Shown here in pieces: positions 45,081 through 53,047 of a DNA stretch of 64,000 nucleotides. Each line of letters opens with the position of its first letter. Position 1 is the first letter of the stretch. A model generated the notes under the pieces. The model did no database searches, was not told where the DNA came from, and saw only the letters and a program-made list of their open reading frames with translations. Source of the stretch: Paenibacillus sp. FSL K6-1330 (GTDB lineage Bacteria; Bacillota; Bacilli; Paenibacillales; Paenibacillaceae); NCBI RefSeq assembly GCF_037976825.1, contig NZ_CP150269.1, forward strand, positions 2,555,501 through 2,619,500. The letters run 5' to 3'. The position numbers and the translations under genes are program-made.

Positions 45081-46469
45081 ATGGTGGCGATATATTACGT
45101 CATGATCGTTAGCGCGCTTTATTTTGTAATTCTGATGTTTTCTTTCAGAAATATTAAAGATATTTTCAGACGCGCGACGTATTCCAAATACAATACGCTC
45201 TCGGGTTCGGAACTGGTTCCATCGGTATCTTTGCTGGTTCCGGCCTATAACGAAGAGCTGACCATTGCGGAGAATGTCCGCTGTCTGATGACGCTGAACT
45301 ATCCAACCTACGAGGTCATCGTCATCAATGACGGATCCTCCGACGAGACGCTGAAGGTGCTGATTGAGGAGTACGGTTTGACACTGCTGCCCAATCCGGA
45401 GGTCCGCGGCAACATCAATACGAACAAGGTTCGCGGCATTTATTATAATCCGCAGTACCCGCAGCTTTACCTCATTGACAAAGAGAACGGCGGTAAGGCG
45501 GATTCATTGAACGCGGGCATTAACCTGTCCCGTTATCCGCTGATTTCTTCCATCGATGCCGATTCATTGCTGGAGAAGGATGCGCTGATTCGGATGGCCC
45601 GCATGTATATGGAGAATCCCGAGGAAACGGTGGCCATCGGCGGGGATGTTCGAATCGCCAATGGCTGCGTGATTGAGAACGGAGAGGTTAAGGACGTATC
45701 CTTGCCGCGCCGGATATGGCCGATGTTCCAATCAATCGAATATATGAAAGCTTTCCTGGGAGGACGAATCGGGTGGAGTCATTTCAACGGACTCATCATC
45801 GTATCGGGAGCCTTCGGCTTGTTCCGCAAAGATTATGTCATTGCGGTGGGCGGCTATCGGGGAGGTTACCCCGGGGAAGATATGAACATCATTATCAAGC
45901 TGCACCGCTATATGCTGGAAAATAAAATCAAATATCGCGTTTCCTTTTGCCCGGAAGCGGTGTGCTGGACGCAAGCGCCGGACAGCTACAATATTTTGTC
46001 CAATCAGCGCAAGCGCTGGGGACGGGGAAACTTGAAGAACATGATCGAGAACCGCGATATGGTGTTCAATCCGAAATATAAAGTCATGGGCTTGTTGACG
46101 ATGCCCTACAACGTTATTTTTGAAGCGCTAAACCCTTACTTCAGAATTACGGGCCTTCTGGCTCTGCTTGGATATGTTTTGCTGGATATGACAAATTGGC
46201 ATGTGCTGGTCGTGTTTGGACTCGTCAATTTTTTAAGTGGGTACCTGCTCAGCGTGGGCGCTCTCATCCTGGAGGAGATGGCCTTCCGCCGGTATACCAA
46301 ATTGTCCGATCTGGTGAAGATGCTCCTCTTCTCGGCACTCAAATTCGTGGGTTACCACCAGTTAGGTGTGCTGTGGAGAGTGCAGGGGCATATTCAATAT
46401 CTGCAAAACAACAATTCATGGGGTACCATGACCCGGCAGAGCTGGAAAGATAAGAACAAGGCTGCCTGA
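45081..46469 (+). CDS. Processive family 2 glycosyltransferase (PgaC/IcaA-like)
   Basis: A 462-residue membrane glycosyltransferase: TM near residues 4-24; catalytic GT-A domain with VINDGSSDE near 82, DAD near 157-159, GED near 266 and QRKRWGRG near 309; then three to four C-terminal membrane segments. The D, DxD, D, QxxRW set defines processive synthases such as PgaC, NodC and hyaluronan synthase. The ATG at 45081 lacks a ribosome-binding site, while AGGAGG at 45037-45042 stands 8 bases before an in-frame CTG at 45051, which may be the real start. Confidence 0.9.
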   Translation: MVAIYYVMIVSALYFVILMFSFRNIKDIFRRATYSKYNTLSGSELVPSVSLLVPAYNEELTIAENVRCLMTLNYPTYEVIVINDGSSDETLKVLIEEYGLTLLPNPEVRGNINTNKVRGIYYNPQYPQLYLIDKENGGKADSLNAGINLSRYPLISSIDADSLLEKDALIRMARMYMENPEETVAIGGDVRIANGCVIENGEVKDVSLPRRIWPMFQSIEYMKAFLGGRIGWSHFNGLIIVSGAFGLFRKDYVIAVGGYRGGYPGEDMNIIIKLHRYMLENKIKYRVSFCPEAVCWTQAPDSYNILSNQRKRWGRGNLKNMIENRDMVFNPKYKVMGLLTMPYNVIFEALNPYFRITGLLALLGYVLLDMTNWHVLVVFGLVNFLSGYLLSVGALILEEMAFRRYTKLSDLVKMLLFSALKFVGYHQLGVLWRVQGHIQYLQNNNSWGTMTRQSWKDKNKAA

Positions 46470-46530
46470 CTTCAAGGCCCGGTTCATATGTAACAGCATC
46501 AAAATATAAAGAGAGGTGGGACCTACAGTT

Positions 46531-47337
46531 ATGTCTCAATCCGCAACATTGCAACGCGTGCAGGCCGTTGATTTTTACGGCCGCCTGGAGGAGGAAGTGA
46601 GAAACCATAGCCATGGGACAGCATTGCTGTTTCTGTACTGTGCAGGCAATCCGTCCGAGACGGAGGCTGGGCTGGCGGAGGTTCAAAACTTTGTGGACCA
46701 GTTGTCCGGCGTGAATGGTGAGGTACTGCAAGACACCAATACCGGTGTATTGGCTGTTACCTTGCCTGGATATTCGCTGGATGCCGCCCATTATCAGGCG
46801 CTGCTCCTGAAGCAGCATCTGCAAGGCCGTTTGGAGCAAGCAGATCCGCGTATTACGCTTGCAGCGCTTACCGAAGCGCCGTCAGCGTTGACGCTGAAGC
46901 AGATGGCGGAAGCGGCCAAGCTCAGCACCTCTTCGGATATTCATATATTTACGCAGGAGGAAGCAGACAGCGGTCAAAACCGCATTCTCATCGTGGATCA
47001 AGATGCCACGGTGAGGGAGTTTTTACAGATCCGCTTGACCATGCAAGGTTATGAAACACTTGAAGCGGTAGATGGTCTGGAGGCACTGGATCTTATCCCG
47101 AAATGGGAGCCGGATCTTGTGCTGACCGAGCTCAATCTGCATGGCATCGATGGACTGCCTTTCATTCATCATATCCAGCAGCTGGATGTGAAGGAACCGC
47201 CGAAAATTGTGGTATTAACCGAAAAACGTGTGGAGCAAACGATCAGCCAATGCTTCCAAAACGGGGTGGATGATTACGTAACCAAACCGTTCTCGCCGGT
47301 GGAGCTGGATGCCCGCATCCGCCGCTGCCTTCATTAA
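46531..47337 (+). CDS. Degenerate GGDEF-like plus receiver-domain protein with Glu in place of phospho-Asp
   Basis: A 268-residue soluble protein. The N-terminal half (about 15-140) looks like a GGDEF fold without its catalytic motif (VLAVTLPGYSLDAAHYQALL, then ITLAALTE). The receiver domain spans about 150-268: acidic pair in IVDQD, Thr in VVLTEK and Lys in YVTKPFSP are kept, but the acceptor position reads VLTEL, with Glu 200 where Asp is expected. This suggests a phosphorylation-independent, permanently active-like receiver. A GTG at 46516 is an alternative start. Confidence 0.75.
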   Translation: MSQSATLQRVQAVDFYGRLEEEVRNHSHGTALLFLYCAGNPSETEAGLAEVQNFVDQLSGVNGEVLQDTNTGVLAVTLPGYSLDAAHYQALLLKQHLQGRLEQADPRITLAALTEAPSALTLKQMAEAAKLSTSSDIHIFTQEEADSGQNRILIVDQDATVREFLQIRLTMQGYETLEAVDGLEALDLIPKWEPDLVLTELNLHGIDGLPFIHHIQQLDVKEPPKIVVLTEKRVEQTISQCFQNGVDDYVTKPFSPVELDARIRRCLH

Positions 47338-47513
47338 ACACATCGTTATTAACGCTTTTAGTTTGATCAGAATTGATGAATGATACGTGATTACTTGAGC
47401 TGAGAGGTTCTTTAATCGCAAGGAGAGAGTTCAACAAAACGAGGTCTGTCTTTTGGCGAATGGGCAAAAGAAATAGACAAATAGACTATACATCCGATGG
47501 AGGTTGAATACTT

Positions 47514-48875
47514 GTGAATGAGGAATATGAAACTTTATTGAGTGCCATTGAGAATAAGAAAGCCGTTCTGGGTGTTGTGGGACTGGGCTATGTAGGATTG
47601 CCGCTGGCTGTAGAAATGGTAAAACAGGGATTCACGGTCATCGGTATCGATCTGGATTCTGACAAAATTGACCGGATTTACCGCGGCGAGTCCTATATTA
47701 CGGACATCTCGTCCGAAGAGCTTGCGGCATGCATGGAAACCGGACGCTTTAAGCCGACAACGGATTACAGCATGATTGCTGTGATTGACGCGGTCAGCAT
47801 CTGCGTGCCAACGCCGCTCAGTGAGAATCAGGACCCGGATACTTCCTACATTACAATGGTAGTCGATCAGCTCAAGCGCTTTATGAAGCCTAATCTGTTA
47901 ATTACGCTGGAAAGCACGACTTATCCGGGAACCACGGAGGAGCTGATTCAACAGCCGATTGAGAAGCTCGGTTATAAGGTTGGCCAAAACTTTTATTTGT
48001 GCTTCTCGCCGGAACGGGTCGATCCCTCCAACAGCCGGTTCAATACACGGAATACGCCGAAGGTCATCGGCGGAACGACGGAAGCCTGCCTAAAGCTGGG
48101 CGAAGCGTTGTACAAGCAATACGTGGAGACGGTGGTACCCGTCAGCAACCCGAAAGTGGCGGAAATGTCCAAGCTGTTGGAGAATACGTTCCGCAGCGTG
48201 AATATTGCCTTTGTCAACGAGATGGCCATGATGTGTGACCGCATGGGCATTGATGTATGGGAAGTGATCAATGCAGCGGCAACCAAGCCGTTCGGATTCA
48301 TGCCGTTCTATCCGGGACCGGGCATCGGCGGCCATTGCATCCCGCTGGATCCCATGTATCTGTCCTGGAAGGCCAAGGGTTTTCGCTTCTATAGCAAATT
48401 CATTGAGCTGGCACAGTCCACCAACGATAATATGCCTTACTACGTGATCAACAAGACGGCTACGATTCTGAATGAATATGCCAAATCGATCAAGCGCTCC
48501 AATATCCTGCTGTTAGGCATGGCTTACAAACCGGATATCAGCGATTTGCGTGAGTCTCCGGGTCTTGAAGTATATGAACAGTTCAAGGAAAATGGTGCCT
48601 ATGTGGATTATTACGATCCGTATGCCCACAGTTTTGTGGATAAGCAAGGCGGGACGATTCACAGCGTGGAGTATGATCTTGCGAAATTCAGCCGTTACGA
48701 TTGCATCGTCCTCATTACAAACCACAGCAATCTGGATTATCATTCAATCGCTTCGACCGGCGTGCCGATCTTAGATACGCGAAATGCATTTAAAGCATTC
48801 GCCGAACCTCATATTTACAAGATCGGCCATTCTGTTCAGCATGTAGCTGAGCCGGGTGAGGCTGTCTTGATCTAA
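47514..48875 (+). CDS. Nucleotide-sugar dehydrogenase, WbpA/UDP-GlcNAc 6-dehydrogenase-like
   Basis: A 453-residue UDP-sugar dehydrogenase that oxidises C6 of a UDP-hexose(-NAc) to the uronic acid. Rossmann motif GLGYVGLPLA near residue 23, catalytic Cys in GIGGHCIPLDP near 270, and the C-terminal GMAYKPDISDLRESP. The STTYPGTTEE and YLCFSPERVDP segments place it in the WbpA subgroup. GTG start with GGAGG 10 bases upstream. It should supply a uronic-acid donor for the cluster's polymer. Confidence 0.9.
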   Translation: MNEEYETLLSAIENKKAVLGVVGLGYVGLPLAVEMVKQGFTVIGIDLDSDKIDRIYRGESYITDISSEELAACMETGRFKPTTDYSMIAVIDAVSICVPTPLSENQDPDTSYITMVVDQLKRFMKPNLLITLESTTYPGTTEELIQQPIEKLGYKVGQNFYLCFSPERVDPSNSRFNTRNTPKVIGGTTEACLKLGEALYKQYVETVVPVSNPKVAEMSKLLENTFRSVNIAFVNEMAMMCDRMGIDVWEVINAAATKPFGFMPFYPGPGIGGHCIPLDPMYLSWKAKGFRFYSKFIELAQSTNDNMPYYVINKTATILNEYAKSIKRSNILLLGMAYKPDISDLRESPGLEVYEQFKENGAYVDYYDPYAHSFVDKQGGTIHSVEYDLAKFSRYDCIVLITNHSNLDYHSIASTGVPILDTRNAFKAFAEPHIYKIGHSVQHVAEPGEAVLI

Positions 48876-49801
48876 TGAAATGGACGAGAAGAATGAGGCC
48901 TATACACGCAAAAGCGAAGTGGATCATCCTGGTTGCCGGCATCTGTCTTTTGCTGCTGATCCTTTTTCTTCTCCCGTCAGGCAAGGTGAATCAGAACAAG
49001 GCTACATGGCTGTGGGATGCAAGTCTGATCCGAAGTGAAACGGAGGAGATTGTAGCCTTTAGCGGCAGGGAAGGCATTACAACGATCTTTTTGCAGATTC
49101 AACAAGAGGTGACGGACGAGGAGTACCGCCATTTTGTGGCCGCAGCACATCAGCAGGGCATCAGTGTTCACGCCTTGAACGGTCAGCCGGATTGGGCTTA
49201 TGAAGAAGGCCGGCGAAAAGGGATGGAGCTGCTGACCTGGCTGGAAGCGTACAATCGTACGGCTGCGCCTGAGGAGAAATTCGAGGGCGTGCAGTTTGAT
49301 GTCGAGCCTTATGTGCTCCGGAGATGGGGCCGCGAACAGGCACAGGTGGTGGAAGAATGGAGCGCGAACATGGAGGTTTGGGTGCAGGAGGCGAAGCGTC
49401 AGGGGCTCTCGTTCAGTGCCGCCGTTCCATTCTGGCTGGACTCGATACCCGGACCTCGGGGCGCGGATGCCGACTCGTTCAGCCGCTGGATGATCCAGAA
49501 TACGGACGCGATTGCCGTGATGGCGTACCGGGACAGCGGGGAGCAGATGTATGAGTTGTCCAAGGAAGAGCTGGAGCAGGCGGATGAACTCGGCAAGTCC
49601 GTCTGGATCGGCATGGAGCTCGGAGATACGGAGGAAGGCGAGCATCTGACCTTCTTTGCCAAGAGCGAACAGGAGATGGAGGACGAAGCCCTGCGTGCCG
49701 CCAAACTTGGCAGCGACCATTCCTCCTTTGCGGGAATGGCCGTCCATCACTACCAAGCTTGGGTTCATAAACGAACCGCGATGGCTGGGGAAGAGCCTTG
49801 A
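48875..49801 (+). CDS. Membrane-anchored TIM-barrel glycosidase-like protein
   Basis: A 308-residue protein with an N-terminal anchor (residues 16-35) and an extracytoplasmic domain. VQFDVEPYVLRRWG near residue 136 resembles the DxxE region of GH18-type barrels, and AIAVMAYRDS near 210 the strand-6 MxYD-like segment. The family is not certain; a role in polymer hydrolysis is inferred from the cluster. The ATG overlaps the dehydrogenase stop (TAATG). Confidence 0.6.
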   Translation: MKWTRRMRPIHAKAKWIILVAGICLLLLILFLLPSGKVNQNKATWLWDASLIRSETEEIVAFSGREGITTIFLQIQQEVTDEEYRHFVAAAHQQGISVHALNGQPDWAYEEGRRKGMELLTWLEAYNRTAAPEEKFEGVQFDVEPYVLRRWGREQAQVVEEWSANMEVWVQEAKRQGLSFSAAVPFWLDSIPGPRGADADSFSRWMIQNTDAIAVMAYRDSGEQMYELSKEELEQADELGKSVWIGMELGDTEEGEHLTFFAKSEQEMEDEALRAAKLGSDHSSFAGMAVHHYQAWVHKRTAMAGEEP

Positions 49802-49876
49802 TTTGCATGAGATTTCATTACGATTTCCAGGTTAAATGGTAACAGCATGAACAACATGAATCATTCACTATTCAAC

Positions 49877-49918
49877 ATACCTTCGAAGGTCTTTATAGAC
49901 TTTCGGAGGTATTTTTTT
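49877..49918 (+). terminator. Intrinsic terminator inside exopolysaccharide cluster
   Basis: ATACCTTCGAAGGTC pairs with GACTTTCGGAGGTAT across TTTATA, followed by a run of T. It splits the cluster into two transcription units. Confidence 0.82.
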
Positions 49919-50225
49919 GTCTGATAGAAGATGAGGCCCCGGTTGAATCGGAAATTGTTTAGAAATTGTATAGAACTGAATTCTATAATGTGAATCATCA
50001 AGCGGCAAGGGGTAAGAGTCGGTTTTGAAAAAACATGGGACAACGGATTACATAAGCTGGACGACCGGGGTTCGTTATTGTAATTCAAAGATATGAAAAT
50101 GATGAAAATCTATGAATTTTTCAAAAAAGTTATAGCAATTATGATACGTTGGTGATATATTCTATTGGTTTATTCAGGAAGGGCTTTAAGAAAAACCCTG
50201 TTTGAAATTTAAAAGGAGTATACAG
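49919..50225. other. Intergenic region with presumed promoter for second half of cluster
   Basis: About 300 AT-rich bases between the terminator and the deacetylase gene. A promoter is expected here but none reached consensus; no gene or known riboswitch was seen. AAAAGGAG ends the interval. Confidence 0.5.
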
Positions 50226-51713
50226 ATGAAAAGAGATTCTAGTAAAACCCGAAAGTTATACATACTTACCAGAATGACCGGACTGTTGTTAACCCTGGCG
50301 TTATTGGGTGGTTGCGGTCTTTTTGGAGGTAAGCAAGCTCCCGGCGATGAAGCGGGCGGTTCGACAGCGGCTGTTCAAAAAGTAGAACGGTATACAGGAG
50401 AGAAGAGTAGGGAAATCCCGTTTGTTTATACGGCCAAGAAAGAATTAGCGCTTACCTTTAACGGCATGGGCGATAAAGCGACCATGATGGCCCTGATCGA
50501 TGAGCTGGATGCGTACGGAATCAAGGCGACCTTCTTTCTTCCGGGCATCCGAGTGGCGGAGGAACCGGACATCGCGGATGCCATTTTGTCCAGAGGTCAT
50601 GAAATTGAGAACAATACGCTCAATCAGCTCGATATGAATCAGCTTGATTACGATCAGATCTATAAGGAGATCAAGCTTGCGAACGATGTCATTGAGCGGG
50701 AAACGGGCGTCCAGCCCCGCTATGTTCGGACACGCTCCGGCGATTATCCGGAAGAAGTGCCACTGGCAGCCGCGCATCTCGGGATGAAGGCTGTTGTAAG
50801 TTATAACATCAATCCTAAGGACCGCAACATGCAGAGTGCTGAAGAGATTGGAGAGTATGTGACCAGGTTCATCTCCAGAGGCGGCATTATTTCCATGAAT
50901 ACCGACGTCAATCCGGAAGTGATATCTTCTATTAAATACATCGCCCAGGCAGTGGACGATATCGGATATCGATTGGTCACGCTGGATGAGCTGGTGCGAA
51001 ATGGCGGCGAGCGAAAACCGCTCGAGTTAATTCCGGGATACGACGCTGCGAGAATGAACCCGGATTATGAACAGGCGAAATATGAACTGGTTTATAAAGT
51101 CAATACGAACAAAAAAGAAATTGCCCTGACGTTTGATGATTTCGGTAGTGATAAAACGGTTACCCGCATCCTTGATATTTTGGCGGAGCATGACGTGAAA
51201 GCCACCTTCTTCCTGCGGGCCAAAGGAGTGGAAAGCAACCCGAATTTGGCGCGGGCGATGGTGGAAGGCGGACATGATGTGGCTAATCATTCCTACAGTC
51301 ATCCCGTCGTGACATCGCTAACGCCCGAAGAGCTACAGAAGGATGTCGTCAAGGCCCACCAGGTCATTACGGAGGCCATACAGCAGCAGCCTGTCATGCT
51401 GTTTCGTCCGCCGACCGGCGTGGTTGATGATGAACGGGCCAAAGCGCTGGCGGCTACCGGTTACCCGGTCATTGCGATGTATGATGTGACGACGCTGGAT
51501 TGGGATGTTTCCAATAGTGCCGACGATATTGTGAACGGGGTAATGACAAAGACACAACGGGGAAGCGTCATTTTGCTGCATATGCTGGATGACATTCATA
51601 CCATTGAAGCTCTGCCAAGTGTGCTGGAAGGGCTGAAGAATAAAGGAAATACGTTTGTAAAAATGGCGGACATGATGCAGCTGCAGGACAAAGCCGCAAT
51701 GGAGATGGAATAA
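50226..51713 (+). CDS. Lipoprotein with tandem NodB polysaccharide deacetylase domains
   Basis: A 495-residue lipoprotein (lipobox LLGGC near residues 27-31). The first NodB domain (about 75-250) has lost its metal ligands: TFNGMG replaces TFDDG and ENNTLNQ replaces the H-x3-H motif. The second (about 295-480) is complete, with TFDDF near 303, HSYSH near 355-359, RPPTG and LLHML. So the C-terminal half should remove acetyl groups from polymer sugars and the N-terminal half may bind substrate. AAAAGGAG precedes the ATG. Confidence 0.85.
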   Translation: MKRDSSKTRKLYILTRMTGLLLTLALLGGCGLFGGKQAPGDEAGGSTAAVQKVERYTGEKSREIPFVYTAKKELALTFNGMGDKATMMALIDELDAYGIKATFFLPGIRVAEEPDIADAILSRGHEIENNTLNQLDMNQLDYDQIYKEIKLANDVIERETGVQPRYVRTRSGDYPEEVPLAAAHLGMKAVVSYNINPKDRNMQSAEEIGEYVTRFISRGGIISMNTDVNPEVISSIKYIAQAVDDIGYRLVTLDELVRNGGERKPLELIPGYDAARMNPDYEQAKYELVYKVNTNKKEIALTFDDFGSDKTVTRILDILAEHDVKATFFLRAKGVESNPNLARAMVEGGHDVANHSYSHPVVTSLTPEELQKDVVKAHQVITEAIQQQPVMLFRPPTGVVDDERAKALAATGYPVIAMYDVTTLDWDVSNSADDIVNGVMTKTQRGSVILLHMLDDIHTIEALPSVLEGLKNKGNTFVKMADMMQLQDKAAMEME

Positions 51714-51714
51714 T

Positions 51715-53028
51715 ATGGAATTATATGAAAATATGCTGGACCGCGTAGACAGACTGGCGGTCGTCGGTCTTGGATATGTAGGCCTGCCGCTGGCGGTCGC
51801 ATTCTCAAGAAAGCTGGATGTCATCGGCTTCGATCTGAGCGAGGCCAAGGTGCAGCAGTATCGCAGCGGATTCGATGCTACCGGTGAGATCGGAGATGCT
51901 TTGCTTACGAACTGCACGGCTGCCTTCACTTCGGATCCGGACAAGCTTAAGGAGGCTCGCTGCTTTATTGTGGCCGTTCCGACACCCGTGAAAAGCGGAA
52001 ATGTCCCGGACCTGAAATTCGTGCGCAATGCCAGCCGGTTGGTCGGCCGCGCATTGACCCGGGGAGCGGTTGTTGTGTATGAGTCAACGGTATATCCGGG
52101 CGTTACGGAGGAAGTGTGCATTCCGATTCTCGAAGAGGAGTCCGGCCTGCGCCTGGGCGAAGATTTCAAGGTGGGGTATTCCCCGGAACGGATCAATCCC
52201 GGAGACCAGGTGCACCGGCTCGAGACCATCGTGAAAATTGTGTCCGGCAATGATCCGGAGGCGCTGGAAACGGTTGCCAGTCTATATGAGCTGATCATTG
52301 ATGCGGGGGTCCATCGGGCGGAAAGCATCCGGGTTGCGGAAGCGGCCAAGGTTATCGAGAATGCCCAGCGCGATATCAATATCGCCTTCATGAACGAGCT
52401 CTCCATGCTGTTCAATCAGATGGATATCGATACGAATGCCGTGCTGCGGGCGGCGGAGACGAAGTGGAATTTCCTCCCGTTCCGGCCGGGGCTCGTTGGC
52501 GGGCATTGCATCGGAATTGATCCTTATTATCTGACATATAAGGCCGAGGATACGGGATATCATTCCAAGATTATTTTGGCCGGGCGGCATATCAATGATG
52601 GAATGGGGAAATACATCGCCCAGCATGTCATTAAACTTGCGGTTCGCCATGGTATTGATCTGATGAGGGCGAAGGTGGCGGTAATGGGTCTGGCCTTTAA
52701 GGAGGACTGCCGGGATATCCGCAACTCCAAGGTCATCGATATTATCCGGGAGCTGCAGGACTACGGGATCCAGCCGATGGTGGCGGACCCGCACGTGGAC
52801 CGACATCAGGCATATGAGGAATATGGTATCGAGCTGTCGGACATGAGTGAACTGAGAGACATCCAGATTGCGGTGGTCGCTGTTGCTCACCGGGAGTTCA
52901 AGCAGCTTGGGGTTGCCGAATTCAAGGACATGTTTAGCTCTGCAGAGGCGAAGCTTCTGATCGACGTGAAGGGAGCTTATCCAAAAACCGAATATGAAGC
53001 GAATGGCTTTCATTATTGGAGTTTGTAG
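51715..53028 (+). CDS. Nucleotide-sugar dehydrogenase, WbpO/TviB-like
   Basis: A 437-residue UDP-sugar dehydrogenase with GLGYVGLPLA near residue 19, YESTVYPGVTEE, the catalytic Cys in VGGHCIGIDPYYLTYKA near 263 and GLAFKEDCRDIRNSK. The GIDPYYLT sequence is typical of the WbpO/TviB subgroup, which makes UDP-GalNAc- or UDP-GlcNAc-uronate, and differs from the WbpA-like paralogue 3 kb upstream. It starts one base after the deacetylase stop. Confidence 0.9.
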   Translation: MELYENMLDRVDRLAVVGLGYVGLPLAVAFSRKLDVIGFDLSEAKVQQYRSGFDATGEIGDALLTNCTAAFTSDPDKLKEARCFIVAVPTPVKSGNVPDLKFVRNASRLVGRALTRGAVVVYESTVYPGVTEEVCIPILEEESGLRLGEDFKVGYSPERINPGDQVHRLETIVKIVSGNDPEALETVASLYELIIDAGVHRAESIRVAEAAKVIENAQRDINIAFMNELSMLFNQMDIDTNAVLRAAETKWNFLPFRPGLVGGHCIGIDPYYLTYKAEDTGYHSKIILAGRHINDGMGKYIAQHVIKLAVRHGIDLMRAKVAVMGLAFKEDCRDIRNSKVIDIIRELQDYGIQPMVADPHVDRHQAYEEYGIELSDMSELRDIQIAVVAVAHREFKQLGVAEFKDMFSSAEAKLLIDVKGAYPKTEYEANGFHYWSL

Positions 53029-53047
53029 ATAACGATGGGAGAAAGCA

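Noticed and set aside
51333..52415. 360-codon minus-strand frame across the deacetylase and dehydrogenase genes
   Set aside because: It spans parts of two well-supported genes on the other strand and shows low-complexity Ser/Arg content typical of antisense frames.
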